Notes: generated by a model not told the origin, from the letters alone. DNA of 64,000 nt from Myripristis murdjan (GCF_902150065.1 NC_043996.1:16526985-16590984), one strand, 5' to 3'. Numbered from the stretch's first letter, positions 23,501 through 36,174 are shown. Numbers and translations: made by a program.

Positions 23501-26500
23501 CTCCACTCACATCACAAGCTCTCAAACACACTACATATGCATACTGTGCTTGTTAGAATTAAACACCATCTTAAATACCTAGGTAACCGTTGCCGTCGGT
23601 ACTCTGTTTCAGGGGTCCAAAGGGTGTGTGGACCTTAGAGGAAAAGGGTGAGAGCCCCCACTTTGACACCACATTTGAGGACGCCCGGCCCAGCTTGACT
23701 CACATGGCCCTCTTAGGGCTGCAGAGGGCCGGGTACCTCAAGTACCTCATCAGCCAGAACGTGGATGGCCTGCACGTCCGATCCGGCTTCCCCAGGTAGA
23801 ACTACCACACCTGCTGTCCTGTTACCCAATGCCAAGCCATCAGTTAGGTGACTTAAATTTTATACTTCAAACACTGTAACTGAAATCAGCCTGTATTTTT
23901 GCAGGAATGTAGTCAAAAATATGTCACAGCATTTGTTGTAGCACTGAGACATTGATCATCTTAGACACAATGCTCTATGGATGGAGAATTGCATCTCAGA
24001 ATACCAAACAACAAGCCCTTATGCATATATATTTGATATTTTAGCCATACTGCTATCTCTTGTTACGCAGAATGATTCTGAGAGCTTTTTTTTTTTTTTA
24101 GAGTGAGTAGAGGAAGTGTGTGATTTAGTGAGCAGCAGGGTACGTGACTTATTTGTTGAAAAGAAGAGAAGTTTTCATGTAGTAAATGCCTCAATAAGGA
24201 GGAAACAACTGACAAAATGCTAATTTAATTTAATCTTAACTTTACTTCTGATGCCTTGCCTATGTGGGATTGTGAATTTTGCACACGCACAAATGTATTT
24301 GGTATAAGGAATTATAGAAGATTACCATATCTGATTTCACCTCAACTTGTTGGGGTGAAATGATAAAGTAATCTTGTTTAATTCCCTTTAAAACCGTGAG
24401 TCCTGACTCGGGGTTTAAAATCCGGAGTTGCTGCCTGCTTTGTGATTACAGCTCCAGTGGTGTCCGCACGTCAGAAATGAGTAGCATTTCAAATAGTTTG
24501 TGAAATGATGTTCATTGTTAATGCCAAAAATTTTGGTCCAGTGTTGTTCGACTATATTGGACTGACCCCAGGCCAGGAATCCAATATTCCAGTTGGCATA
24601 CACATCCAGCCTCCACAGATATTGGAAGGCTTACCGTTCCTGGCAGGCATTTCTTACCTGTCCTTCCTCCTTCTGTCAGCCTCCCAGTTTTTCCAGATGA
24701 GGTAAGACGGCGAGTGACAGCTCTCTCAGCGGTAATCGGCAAGAGAGGCAACAGATTGTTAAAGTGAACTAGCCACTTGGCACTAATCTGTGCTTGTGTC
24801 AAATGGAACACAGAAGTGAACATGAGTGCTTGGAATATATATGAGAGTGAGTCACTAGGAAGGAGAGGAGATGTTTCTTTTGCCTTTTTTTTAATTGCGT
24901 TCAAGAGTCTTCACATTGCTTCTTAAGTGGAGATAATTTAATTTATGCTTTTTTTTGTGATCCCCTTTCTCCCCCTGCATATCTGGACAAACCTCTCTGT
25001 GTCTCTCCCTGTTAGGGACATGTTATCAGAGCTTCATGGAAACATGTTTGTAGAGGAGTGTGAGAAATGTGGCAGGTATGTGCATGCGCCTACACACACG
25101 CGCACACACACATACACACACACGCACTGATCACCCGAAGCCTGACAATGAAACTAGCGGTTGAAGGTAATTTAATATTACATATTGTCTGTGAGTAGAA
25201 CTGATAATAACAAGCACATTTTTTAAAAGCTGACAAAATTGGCCATGATACATTTACATGAAAATTGTGTTGTTGGGTTTTGTTTGAGATCACACCTAAC
25301 ATTAGCATTCAGTTTAATGGGATGAGCATTAAAATGATAATTACATCTGCCAGGGGCTGCCAGCAGCATAAATTTAAAAAAAAGTTCTCGCTGGATTTTC
25401 ATGAAACTTTTTGGTCGCTTCAAGGAGGTGTTGCAATGGGTATGGCTGAGCACTAACAGGGCCATAGTTTCCAACACATCCACATAACATCACAAAACCC
25501 AGCGGGGAGGTTGGTCATGGATCAAGGCATCACTAAGCAACTTTCTACGCTGATCGGCTGACAGGGGTGTGTCCTTTGACAATAGTATTACTGAAAATTT
25601 GGCGGGTTAAGCACAAACGGCCTGTAGATCCCTGTAACACCACAAAATCTTTTTCAAGCCTGTCAGCATCAAATGGGCAGGGTTATGGATAGGACTTAGC
25701 ACAAACAGGGCTGTAGTTTCTAAATGCTTTCACATAACATCACAAAATCTGGTAGGGAGGTCGGTCATGGGTCAAGGCTGCACTGAGCATTTTTCAAGAA
25801 GAAGAAAATCCTTTGCTGAAAAATTTAGTTTCTTTGGTACTGCCAGCGGTAAGTGAACCTTGTAAGAGTTCTCAGCTAAACAAGCTGCTCTGACTTTTGC
25901 TATCATACTGCTCCCACCTTGATGAAGCCTGTATGTGTATAAATTTTAATTTGTAGAGCAGTGGTGTCCCTTAACTGTAAGATGTGCCGTAACAGGTGAT
26001 TTTGGGTGGACTGAGGTATGAACTGTACAACTTTTGGTTTTCCAGACAGTACGTCAGAGAGAAAGTGATTGGTGTGATGGGGCTGAAGCCGACTGGACGT
26101 TATTGTGATGTGGTTCGCTCGCGAGGACTCAGAGCCTGCAGGTAACACATGCTTGGACCTGTGAATGTATTCAGGTGACAAAAAGTATAGCATCACACAT
26201 TCAGGAGTGCATCTGTGTGTTGTGCACTACACAGAGGGAAGCTGATCAGCTCCATACTGGACTGGGAGGATGCTCTTCCACACAGAGACCTGACCAAAGC
26301 AGATGAAGCCAGCAGGTGAGACAGACAGAGGTGGACATGGAGATCATAATCAACTGATTTCTTTCTTGAGCTTCAGTGTGTCTCTTATCCATTATCTTTA
26401 TGTTTTGGGTTCAGTGTCTGCCCTGCTGGTAACCCTGATAAAGTACACCATCTGACCTGCCCTCCCTTCCAGCATCCCAGTTACGCTTCCCTTACCCTAA

Positions 26501-29500
26501 ATAGCACAAGAAATAGTTTAATCACATTCAGAGTACTGGAAAACATGAAGGCTATATGGGACATGTGCTGCAGCACTCCTTATGTCATATCTCTGTCCTC
26601 ATGCAAATTCAGCCTCATTTGGAACAGTGTGTATTCTTCACAGCCTATTGCTTATGACCAGGGCTTTCTCTGTTACTTTTGCCCATTATGATTTCCTATT
26701 TCCCAGTACACAAATCTTTTCTTATGCCCACACAAGGCTTTCATAATGTGTATCAAAATGAATAGGATGCACTGAATGTATTCATTTACATATTTTCATG
26801 CAGTCGGAATGACCCATATTTTCTACTTTCTGCTTGACCTCTGACTATAAAGGAAGATATTGTATGGCATATGGCATAAGTGTTGTGTTTCCCTGGTTTT
26901 TAAATGCTGCATTACAGTAATTTTATGCAATTTTCTGAACTTATTAGCTTGTTGTAGTTGTTTCATGATTTTCTTCTACCTGCTTGGTCATCATATCCAC
27001 ATTACTAATTAGTTTATCAGAAATCTCCTGGATGCAAATACACTATATTGCCAAAAGTATTCGCTCGGCTGCCTTCACACACATATGAACATGAGTGACA
27101 TCCCATTCTTAAACCATAGGATTTAATATGATGTGGGCCCATCCTTTGCAGCTATAACAGCTTCAACTCTTCTAGGAAGGCTTTCCACGCGGTTTAGGAG
27201 TGTGTTTATGGGAATTTTTGACCATTCTTCCAGAAGTGCATTTGTGAGGTCAAACACTGATGTTGGACAAGAAGGCCTGGCTCGCAGTCTCCGCTCTAAT
27301 TCATCCCAAAGGTGTTCTCTCGGGTTGAGGTCAGGACTCTGTGCAGGCCAGTCAAGTTCTTCCACACCAAACTCGCTTATCCATGTCTTTATGGACCTTG
27401 CTTTGTGCACTGGTGCGCAGTCGTGTTGGAACAGGAAGGGCCATCTCCAAACTGTTCCCACAAAGTTGGGAGCATGAAATTGTCCAAAATGTCTTTGTAT
27501 GCTGAAGCATTAAGAGTTCCTTTCACTGGAACTAAGGGGCCGAGCCCAACGTCCGAAAAACAACCCCACACCATAATCCCCCCTCCACCAAACTTTACAC
27601 TTGGCACAATGCAGTCAGACAAGTACCATTCTCTTGGCAACCACCAAACCCAGACTCGTCCATCAGATTGCCAGACGGAGAAGCGTGACTCGTCACTGCA
27701 GAGAACACGTGTCCACTGCTCTAGAGTCCAGTGGTGGCGTGCTTTACACCGCTGCATCCGATGCTTTGCATTGTGCTTGGTGATGTAAGGCTTGGATGCA
27801 GCTGCTCGGCCATGGAAACCCATTCCATGAAGCTCTCTACGCACTGCTCTTGAGCTAATCTGAAGATCACATGAAGTTTAAAGGTCTCAAGCTATTGACT
27901 CTGCAGAAAGTTGGCGTCCTCTGCGCACTATGCGTCTCAGCATCCGCTGACCCCGCTCTGTGATTTTATGTGGCCTACCACTTCGTGGCTGAGTTGCTGT
28001 CGTTCCCAATCGCTTCTACTTTGTTATAGTACCACTAACAGTTGATTGTGGAATATTTAGTAGCGAGGAAGTTTCACAACTGGACTTACTGCACAGGTGG
28101 CATCCTATTACATGACTATTACAGCACCATGCTGGAATTCACTGAGCTCCTGAGAGCGACCCATTCTTTCACAAATGTTTGTAGAAGTAGTCTGCATGCC
28201 TAGGTGCTTGATTTTATACACCTGTGGTCATGGAAGTGATTGGAACACCTGAATTCAATGATTTGGATAGATGAGCGAATACTTTTGGCAATATAGTGTA
28301 CGTTATGAAAGCAACAACAGTCATTCTTACAGTATTGTCACAATATCAATATTGAGGTATTCTGTGAAAGATATTAAGATATTTGATTTTGTCCATATCT
28401 CCCAGCAGTAGATTTACGTTGCATATCTGGCGCTGTTTGCTGTTGGATTTTGTATTTTTGTTCTTCTTTGTCAAACTCCCTGCAAGTGAATTCACTGACA
28501 TCATTGAAATATAGTTTCAGTGCAGCTACAGTGGTGATTAAAAAAATAACAGAAGTGTTAGCTCCTGGGTTTCAGTATAAACCCCTATAATTAAATCAAC
28601 AAGGGCATGTTCGTATGCTCACCAATTTGCAGCAGTGTTAAACAAACATACAAGGAGAAACCAATCAAAGAAGGAAAAGAGCTCACTTCTTCCTCCGTTT
28701 AAGCTCCATTGTTGCTGCAGCTGCCCTCGATGTGTATTATGTCTGCCAATTTTCCCAATGGAAAAATCAGAATTAATTCAACAAAACTGTTTCAATATGT
28801 GCATATTAATAGTGGATTTTTCCTTCAATATTTCAGCTAAGAGGAGGAAGAATAGGAACCTGAAGCATATCAGTATTATTTGCTTATTATTTGCTGATTG
28901 ACCCATGTCTCTTTACGTCTTCTTCTGAACATCTGACAAGTGCCTTGGTACTGATTAAGAGTTAGCATGTCCATACCATCACAAAGAACCCATCACAGGT
29001 ACTCATCGCTGCTTGTTGATAAATGGCACATTTGTTATCTGTATTTTATGCAGACGAGCAGATTTGGCACTGACTCTTGGGACCTCGCTGCAGATCAAAC
29101 CCAGTGGAGACCTTCCACTCCTCACTAAGCGCAAGGGTGGCAAAGTGGTCATAGTGAACCTGCAGCCTACCAAACATGTGAGTGTCACTCATGCTCCACC
29201 ACAGGTAGTCTCATGTTGAGTGGCACTTGAAATGCCTTGAGGAATTCAAATTAAAAAAATATGTTTGAAAAGGCATTATTCATGTGGGCTGTTAGCCTGT
29301 TATTGTTCTCACTTTCATGGTTTTCTTTTTCTGTCTTCTAGGACAAGCATGCACACTTGCGTATCCATGGTTATGTGGATGAAATCATGAAGCAGCTGAT
29401 GGAGCTGCTGGGATTGGACATCCCAAAGTGGGAGGGTCCAACTATCTGTGAAAGCTCCACAGCGCCCTCCGAATCCTCTGCGGACTTCAATGCAATTATT

Positions 29501-29650
29501 GCAAAGGAAGAGGTGAAAAATGACATTAAGAAGGAGGAGAGGAAAAGACTAGCCGAGCCACAAGCAGATGATGAGCAGGTTAAGGAGGAGACAGTTTCAG
29601 TAAAGAGGGAGAGAGCAGAATCCCCAGCAGGGACAGACGAAGAGAAATAG
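17599..29650 (+). CDS. sirt6: NAD-dependent protein deacylase sirtuin-6
   Basis: SIRT6 is a nuclear, chromatin-bound NAD-dependent deacylase (H3K9ac, H3K56ac and long-chain acyl groups) and mono-ADP-ribosyltransferase with roles in DNA repair, telomeres and glucose metabolism. Eight exons join in phase: 17599-17664, 18464-18591, 23613-23795, 25016-25075, 26046-26141, 26235-26315, 29054-29177 and 29342-29650, giving 348 residues (human 355). The start [16 protein letters not shown] is the invariant vertebrate N terminus. The NAD site GAGIS lies at 52-56 with GIPDFRGP after it and QNVDGLH at 113-119. The catalytic His is residue 133 (ELHGN). The zinc ligands are Cys141, 144, 166 and 177. [12 protein letters not shown] and NLQPTKHDKHA follow. 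The C-terminal tail from about residue 270 is Lys/Glu-rich and low in conservation, as in the family; its KRER cluster may serve nuclear import. All key residues are present. Confidence 0.97.
18838..19000 (-). repeat. LINE 3' tail, Rex1-like (sirt6 intron 2)
   Basis: On the minus strand this reads as a block ending in a GGGATCAATAAAGTATT-type sequence, the 3' terminal signature of several fish LINEs and related to the copy at 6960-7110. The rest is too decayed to define. Confidence 0.4.
19438..19810. repeat. Short terminal-inverted-repeat element, copy A
   Basis: The segment begins near a CGGGTGATAT block and ends with the inverse of CTGGGTGATAT, the layout of a short non-autonomous DNA transposon. 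A second copy missing the left part lies at about 26885-28410, interrupted by a Tc1-like element. Shared blocks are GCTGCATTACAGT, TGCTTGGTC..TCATATC, TTATGAAAGCA, ATTGTCACAATAT and TTGATTTTGTCCATATC. The superfamily is unknown. Confidence 0.55.
19811..23612 (+). other. sirt6 intron 2, distal part
   Basis: This is long AT-rich intron with a (CAT)n run at about 22418-22447, poly-T tracts (21849-21865) and short TTTA repeats. No exon, RNA gene or clearly named transposon was recognised between 19811 and the exon 3 acceptor at 23612. Confidence 0.5.
23796..25015 (+). other. sirt6 intron 3, nothing recognised
   Basis: This 1.2 kb intron lies between exons 3 and 4. It holds a poly-T tract at about 24087-24100 and unique-looking AT-rich sequence. 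A 128-codon open frame on the minus strand (24518-24904) has no recognisable domain and is probably chance. Confidence 0.5.
25360..25860. repeat. Unnamed dispersed repeat with internal duplication (sirt6 intron 4)
   Basis: Two related blocks of about 100 bases occur at about 25459-25545 and 25709-25795. Both contain CACATAACATCACAAAA followed by GGGAGGT.GGTCATGG.TCAAGG. The spacing is 250 bases, with a weaker partial copy at about 25620-25690. This looks like a dispersed fish repeat carrying internal duplications. I cannot name the family. Confidence 0.4.
26885..28410. repeat. Short TIR element, copy B, split by a Tc1-like insertion
   Basis: The flanks (26885-27040 and 28299-28410) match copy A at about 19558-19810, including GCTGCATTACAGT, TGCTTGGTCATCATATC, TTATGAAAGCA and TTGATTTTGTCCATATC. 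The left end is missing. The Tc1-like element at 27041-28298 sits between the blocks just before TTATGAAAGCA, at a position where copy A has no insertion. Confidence 0.6.
27041..28298 (-). mobile_element. Tc1-like DNA transposon in sirt6 intron 6
   Basis: The element is bounded by TA dinucleotides (27039-27040 and 28299-28300) and by perfect 26-base terminal inverted repeats starting CACTATATTGCCAAAAGTA. The transposase is on the minus strand. The piece at 27389-27844 carries [13 protein letters not shown] (first part of the DDE core) and [11 protein letters not shown]. The piece at 27123-27461 carries [15 protein letters not shown] (second Asp) and [20 protein letters not shown] (Glu), in a DD34E-like arrangement. 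The two pieces lie in different frames, so at least one frameshift separates them near 27440, and the N-terminal DNA-binding part is decayed. It is inactive as an autonomous element. Intact TIRs suggest moderate age. Confidence 0.88.
28411..29053 (+). other. sirt6 intron 6, distal part
   Basis: This is AT-rich unique-looking sequence between the copy B repeat and exon 7. No coding exon or RNA gene was recognised. Confidence 0.5.
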
Positions 29651-30620
29651 CTTCATGTTTTCTCACAATGCAGACCCGTCCAGAACTGAACTTTATAATA
29701 GAGGGTCAACCAGTTCCACAGGGAATAGGGGTTTCTCATCTGATACCCTCCAGAGAAGAGTCTCTGTTAGGACTGTATTGGTTTTGTTAATCCCACATCT
29801 CTTCAAGTAATCACACAGTGCTGTGATCAAGGATGAAACTGATCGATGGAGGACTCCTCAACTGAAGCCTCACTCACTGACTTCCTGATATAGTAGCATC
29901 AGCTAAGTGGTTGTGTAACAAGGATAACTGCACTGTTTTAAGGTGACTAAGATGACATTGCTTCAGGTAGGTGTTCAGGTGGAAATGTTTACCAGCACAC
30001 AGGCTGTGATGTAACCGTCCCTCATGCTATTAAACCTAGAAACACAACTATGATACTTAAATAAGAGGGCTTGGGAAAGAGTTGGTACATCTCTGATGGT
30101 GTCGAGTGGGTCCCTCTCAATTTGTTTGAATGCAAGTGGCTACATGCTGCTGGCTGAGACTGGGGTTAAACCACCTTTTGTGTGTTGGCCAGATTCACTT
30201 GAAATTTAAAAAAGCTTTTCAGTGGATCATTTTTTATCAAAATTAATTAAGGGTGCTCTAATTTATCCCCCAAAATGACAGGATACCCACTCAAAGTTAT
30301 CAAACCGCTCCTCTAAAACGGACAGAGGAGTATCTGGTTGCAGTCAGTTTGGTATAAAAAGGAAAACCATGGTTTGTATTAATTGTTCTTGTTTATAGCA
30401 TGAGGAAAAGATTCTTTGTCCTCTAGTGTGATGTATGTATGTTTACGCCTGTTTTCAAGTTTAATGGAACACCTGCTGCAGATCGGCTGTGAGTGGATGA
30501 GAGTCATGCTGTGCATTTCCAAGAAAATAGTCTTCTTCTCAGGAGAAAAGCACTGTACTCAAACATTATATTCAATGTTTGTTAACTTTTTATACAGATT
30601 TTTTTGGACAATAAAGACAG
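29651..30620 (+). other. sirt6: sirt6 3' UTR
   Basis: The sequence after the sirt6 stop holds no coding signal. The first strong polyadenylation signal is AATAAA at 30610-30615, giving a 3' UTR of about 0.96 kb. Confidence 0.55.
30610..30615 (+). terminator. sirt6: Polyadenylation signal, sirt6
   Basis: This canonical AATAAA lies 960 bases after the stop codon and is the first one found downstream of it. Confidence 0.55.
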
Positions 30621-32200
30621 CATTAACAGTCCCCATGTATGTGTGCTGCATGTTTGGCATTCAGTCTTCCATTCGGCCTGATTGCAAACACAAATATACA
30701 TTTATTTCAGAGGCACTGGAGGAGCTGTGTTCATTTAAGATAATGATGTTAATCTTGTGTTTGCCAGGAAACACATTAAGACTTAGGAGGTCTTTATCCA
30801 TAAATGTACATTTGAGAGGTTTTTTAATATGATTATGACTGCCTTGACAGAGCTGATTGAAATTTTCAGTAAGGCTTCATACATGTCTCAGCCGGGTTCA
30901 TGGGCTGTTTTGAAAGATCCTCCCCTGCTTATAAATACCCAATCCATCCAGTTCACCCAAACCCCAGAAAATTAGTCTTTACCAATGACATTCAAGCTAT
31001 GGATTACTTTTCTCCCAGTATACACGCATAGATTATGACTGAGCTGCTATGAATTTTAAGTTTTCTGTATTTAGTGTGACACAAGCAGGTCAGGGGGCGT
31101 GAATGTACTGTACAGTTTTCCCCTTCTTGATTATGAAGAGAGTATATTTTCAGGGTGACATAAGCCAGTGGGCCACAGCTGTTTGTTCAAGCAGATCATT
31201 ACTGCTCTGAACACGTTCATCTGTCTCTGGCGGTGAATACTCGGTGGTCAATTAAGTGACCTTGTCACTCACAACATACAAGGACCACAGTACCATATAA
31301 ACATATATATAAATCAAATTCATGCATAGTCATTTCTTCTGCATACTGTGTTGCAAGCCTGAGATGAAAGTAAATTAATGAGGGACCAATCAGTGAAGCT
31401 TCAGGTACCCCTACTGTTTTTCTCATTACTCTCTCTGTCCTCTTCTTTCTTGTTATTTTTCTATACTTAAACTGTTTGTGCAGCAAAAACTGTATGACCT
31501 ACAAACACCAAAATTGGCTGGTGGGTTGCAAATCCCTCCTACTACTCAGGCAGATAAAATGACATTCATTTACCTCAAGGTGGCTGGAATAAGTAAATGT
31601 ATGTTTTTGCAATTAAATGACTCTATGCTCTGCTGGTCTTCAGCTCTAAAAATGTCAAAATCATGTTTGCGACATCTAATCAGAAACCACGGGGGCAAAT
31701 CTCCCCAAACCAGGATCTACAGACTTTCAGTGTGCCAGTCTGTTTTGATTATACAAACCAATCATTTTTTTCAAAATAGCATTTCAAAAACATGGCTATA
31801 ACTCTTGAATATGTTTAGATACTAACCTGAAATGTGAGAAACATGTTCAGTAGGTTTCAGTTATTTTTTATATTAAAGCACATTGCTGTTCACCTCTAGG
31901 GGGCGCCACAGGTGTGAAAAATCTTCATAATCTCGATCAGCTGCATGGATCGTATGAAATTTGGCTTGCACAACGTAGGGTTATGACTCAGCCAAGAAGC
32001 CTTTTAATGTTTTTGAGTGTGTGTCAAGGTGGATTTTTTTCCAAATGATTTTACAAATTCACTAAAAAGAAAAGTGGAAATGTTTCAAGCTAATAACTGA
32101 TTTGCTGAGACGCTTAAGATGCATCCAAGTCCCTTGAATATGCCCAGCATGTCTTCTGCTACTTGATTGGATTCCAGCTGTGACCAATTCAGCTGACTAA
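30621..32200. other. Intergenic, repeat-derived in part
   Basis: No gene was recognised. The part from about 31480 to 32060 has the uneven, repeat-like look of dispersed fish sequence, with a GGGGGCGCCA block at about 31908. Its family could not be named. Confidence 0.4.
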
Positions 32201-32204
32201 CAAT

Positions 32205-32760
32205 GATTTAGTATGAAATCCATGTGTGTGTTAAGTCTCACAGATGAGAATGCGTTTAAGAGGAGCCACAAAATTGAAGAAACTCTGAGGACTGACTCAA
32301 GGATCTTCAGAAGGTGTAAAGCAGTTTCTGAGGTGTTGGTTGTTCAGGCTTTATGCGACTTAGGTTCCATCATTAGGAAATGGAAGAAAATGGAACCATG
32401 AAGAGATCATCTAATCAAATGGAGCAGGAGGGTCCGGCTTTGGAGTTTCCTGGCTCTGATGAGAGATCGCCAAGGTGAAACAGCTGTCTGGCCTCAGGGA
32501 AATTGACACTTTTGTGTGCAGGTGAGCATGTCTCAAGAGTACCAATGGCCTTTAACGTTGGGCAGTGGTTTATATTCTAATAGCTTAATTAGCCTGAGCA
32601 TAAAGCCAAATCAACAGAGGAATGGCTTTATAAAAATGATGTGAAAGTCCTTGAGCTTTCCATATTTGAATCTCATTGAAAATCTGAAGAAGAAGCGTAT
32701 AGCAGAGATACTGAGCAGAAATCAGCCTAAAACAGACTGTTTTACACATACAAACACTAC
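32205..32760 (+). mobile_element. Tc1-like transposon relic
   Basis: A short frame at 32213-32401 ends in LGSIIRKWKKMEP, resembling the end of the Tc1 helix-turn-helix (IIRKWK). About 270 bases later, a segment reading FPYLNLIENLKKKR (about 32660-32700) resembles the Tc1 [11 protein letters not shown] block that holds the catalytic Glu. The region between is much shorter than in a full element, so a large internal deletion is likely. No terminal repeats were found. It is older than the copies at 27 and 34 kb. Confidence 0.5.
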
Positions 32761-34565
32761 ATGATATATTCTATGCATTTCAAACAGTTAAATCCATTCT
32801 CAAACCTTATCTGTAAGCGAAACTCTTAAAATATTAATGGTCTTCTATAATGAGCTTTACTTCTATGACTGCAATTCTTTTCAAAGAGAGCTTTTTTGTG
32901 CAAATAATGGACATCGCTTTCTTACCTTACCTCGGTTATCGTGTCCCCCCCTAAGCAATACACCAGAAAACCAAGGCTCTAATCCTCTACACTGACAAGA
33001 GATGAGGTCCATATGATGCTGAAATGAAGACAGCAGACTCAAGAGTTTTGTTTGAGCTCTGAAAATGTGCCGGCTGTTATGGCTCAGATGTGTGGTATCA
33101 TCCAGTGTACAGTTCCAGTGTCCAGAGAAAGAATAATGGCTTCAAAAGAGCCATAAGAGACTTGTCTTCATGTTCACACTGTTAGAGTCAGCTCTTCAGG
33201 TTCATGAGTCTGAGTTCCAGTTTAGGTTAGGGTTCCCCACAATGTCCAACCTGTTCTTGGAAAGCAAATGGACAAAGAGCCTGTTAAGTGATGTACTAAG
33301 TGGAGGGCATGTTAACACCTGTCACTACGCTGCTGACAGGGTCATGTCTTCCAATGAGCGGCGGTGAACTGGATGGGATGTTCTTGTTCTCTTTTTGGCC
33401 AGTTGCACCAGTTGCCCCATACTGAAAGCATTTGCCTTTCACACAGAGAACTGAAACATCACATTGTTCAGGTCAGAATGTTCATATGAGCTGCATTTCT
33501 ATCATAATAAAATGAGTATCAAAAAAGCTACGGAAACAGAATTAACAGCTGCATTTAAATGCATCACCACGGTGTTTAGCTGCGACTCATCCTCTGGAGA
33601 AAAGCTTGTTTTTGTTCTAGCTGTTGTGCCGCTGTGTTGTGCGTGCTACCACTCTAAAGCTGTCCATGCGTTACCACTTTTATCACCCATGAAGGCCAGG
33701 GCTACAATAGTCTCCTTGCAAACACTGGTACTGTCATTTGTTACCTAAAAAAGAAAAAAAATCTGACTATTGACATTCCTGGGGGTAAATGGGAAAAAAT
33801 CTACATTTCCACCTAGGAAAACAGTGAATTTAGATTTAGATTTATGACTGATTGTCTGAACTCAGCCTGAATATTAGAATACATTGTTAAATTCACTATT
33901 TGAAATTATTGTGCAGGTCAAGCAATTAACTGTAACTGACAATAATTACTAGAACGTATTCCTGCTTGGTTAATCCAGTGGTTTATATTACTGATTGAAT
34001 CTTCTATCACATTATGGGTATCTCTTTGTCTCTCATCCTTTCCATATCTACCTGTGTTGAGTGCTTATTTACAGATGTAGTAACCTATTTTTAATCGACA
34101 TGTCATGGTTCCTTCAGATGTGTAACTTATTTCTCTATTAACTGAGGAGCAAAAGAAGTTTAAATATCCTGTACTTTCCTCCGATTTGCTTTGATAATGA
34201 TTGAAATGATCGATCGTGCCGCCTCCTTGGGACATTATGTGCAATCCAAGTCATTTTCTCCTATTTGGATGTCAGGCAACTGTCACCGAGTCACAGTGAC
34301 ACCCTTTTGTCGGGTCCACTGCTTCCCTCCGTTCCTTCCCAGCTAATGTGAGCTAATGTGTGAGCAGCGAGTGATGAGTGCCCTTTTGGGGGGAAAAAAA
34401 TCATTTCTCAGTACTGTGAGGCTCAAAATAGAACGACAGTTGGATTTCATAAAATGGGATGTGGAGATAGGTGGGGATCCAATCACAGGGATGGGTTAAA
34501 AATGGATTCCTCGGTCTGGGGTTTGTCATAGTGCACAAGATGAAGACATTACAGCTCAGGTTATA
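32761..34565. other. Intergenic, nothing recognised
   Basis: This is mixed AT-rich sequence without a gene, RNA gene or nameable repeat. Open frames here are short and have no domain signatures. Confidence 0.5.
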
Positions 34566-36172
34566 CAGTGGAGGAAATAATTATTTGATCCCTTGCCGAT
34601 TTTGTAAGTTTGCCTATTTACAAAGAAATGAACACTATTATAATTTTACTGGTAGGTTTATTCCAACAGTGAGAGATAGAATATCAAAAAGAAAATCCAG
34701 AAAATCACATTATATAAAAGATATAAACTGATTTGCATTTCACTGAGTGAAATAAGTATTTGATCCCCTAGCAACCATTAAGAATTCTGGCTCCCACAGA
34801 CCTATTAGATACTCAACTAATAAAAGATACTAATCTCAACTTGTTACCTGCATAAAAGACACCTGTCTCAACTTGTCACCTGTGTATAAGACAGCTGTTC
34901 ACAGAATCAATCAATCAGACTCCAACCTCTCCATCATGGGCAAGACCAAAGAGCTGTCTAAGGATGTCAGGGACAAGATTATAGACCTGCACAAGGCCGG
35001 AAAGTGCTACAAGACCATAAGCAAGAAGCTGGGTGAGAAGGAGACAACTGCTGGTGCAATTATTCGAAAATGGAAGAAACACAAAATGACCATCAGTTGA
35101 CCTCGGTCTGGGGCTCCACGCAAGATCTCACCTTGTGGGGTATCAATAATCATGAGAAAGGTGAGAAATCAGCCTACAACTGCACGGGAGGAGCTTCTTA
35201 ATGATCTCAAGGCAGCTGGGACCATGGTCACCAAGAAAATCATTGGTAACACACTATGCTGTAATGGATTAAAATCCTGCAGTGCCCGCAAGGTCCCCCT
35301 GCTCAAGAAGGCACATGTATAGGCCCGTCTGAAGTTTGCCAATGAACACCTGAATGATTCAGAGAATGCTTGGGAGAAGGTGCTGTGGTCAGATGAGACC
35401 ACAATTGAGCTCTTTAGCATCAACTCAACTCGCCGTGTTTGGAGGAAGAGAAATGCTGATTATGACCCCAAGAACACCATCCCCACCATCAAGCATGGAG
35501 ATGGAAACATTATGCTTTGGGGGTGTTTCTCTGCCAAGGGGACAGGACGACTTCACCGCATCGACAGGAGGATGGACAGGGCCATGTACCGCAAAATCCT
35601 GAGTGACAACCTCCTTCCCTCCGCCAGGACACTGAAAATGGGTTGTGGATGGGTCTTCCAGCACGACAATGACCCAAAACATACGGCCAAGGCAACAAAG
35701 GAGTGGCTCAAGAAGAAGCACATTAAGGTCATGGAGTGGCCTCGCCAGTCTCCAGACCTTAATCCCATAGAAAATCTGTGGAGGGAGCTGAAGCTTCAAG
35801 TTGCCATGACAGCCTCGAAACCTTAAAGATTTGGAGATGATCTGCAAAGAGGAGTGGACCAAAATTCTTCCTGATGTGTGTGTATACCTGGTGATCAACT
35901 ACAAAAAATGTCTGACCTCTTCACTTGCCAACAAGGGTTTTGCCACCAAGTACTACATCATGTTTTGCTAGGGGATCAAATACTTATTTCACTCAATGAA
36001 ATGCAAATTAGTTTATGTCTTTTATATTAAGTGATTTTTTGGATTTTCTTTTTGGTATTCTATCTCTCACTGTTAGAATAAACCTACCATTAAAATTATA
36101 GAGTGTTCATTTCTTTGTCAGTAGGCAAACTTACAAAATCGGCAAGGGATCAAATAATTATTTCCTCCACTG
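34566..36172 (+). mobile_element. Tc1-like DNA transposon with long IR/DR ends
   Basis: The element runs from CAGTGGAGGAAATAATTATT to its inverse complement, with TA on both sides (34564-34565 and 36173-36174). The inverted repeats are about 210 bases with only scattered mismatches, and each contains an inner copy of the outer motif (AGTGAAATAAGTATTTGATC), the IR/DR layout. Transposase starts at 34936 ([20 protein letters not shown]) with the HTH ending IIRKWKKHK. The DD34E core is visible as [24 protein letters not shown] and [15 protein letters not shown]. One frame runs almost throughout but has in-frame stops at 35098-35100 (TGA) and near 35320 (TAG). A one-base shift near 35815 puts the C-terminal part in another frame. 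It is therefore inactive but among the younger elements here. Confidence 0.93.
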
Positions 36173-36174
36173 TA

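Noticed and set aside
24518-24904. 128-codon minus-strand frame in sirt6 intron 3
   Set aside because: No domain, intronic, antisense, and no splice or promoter signals.
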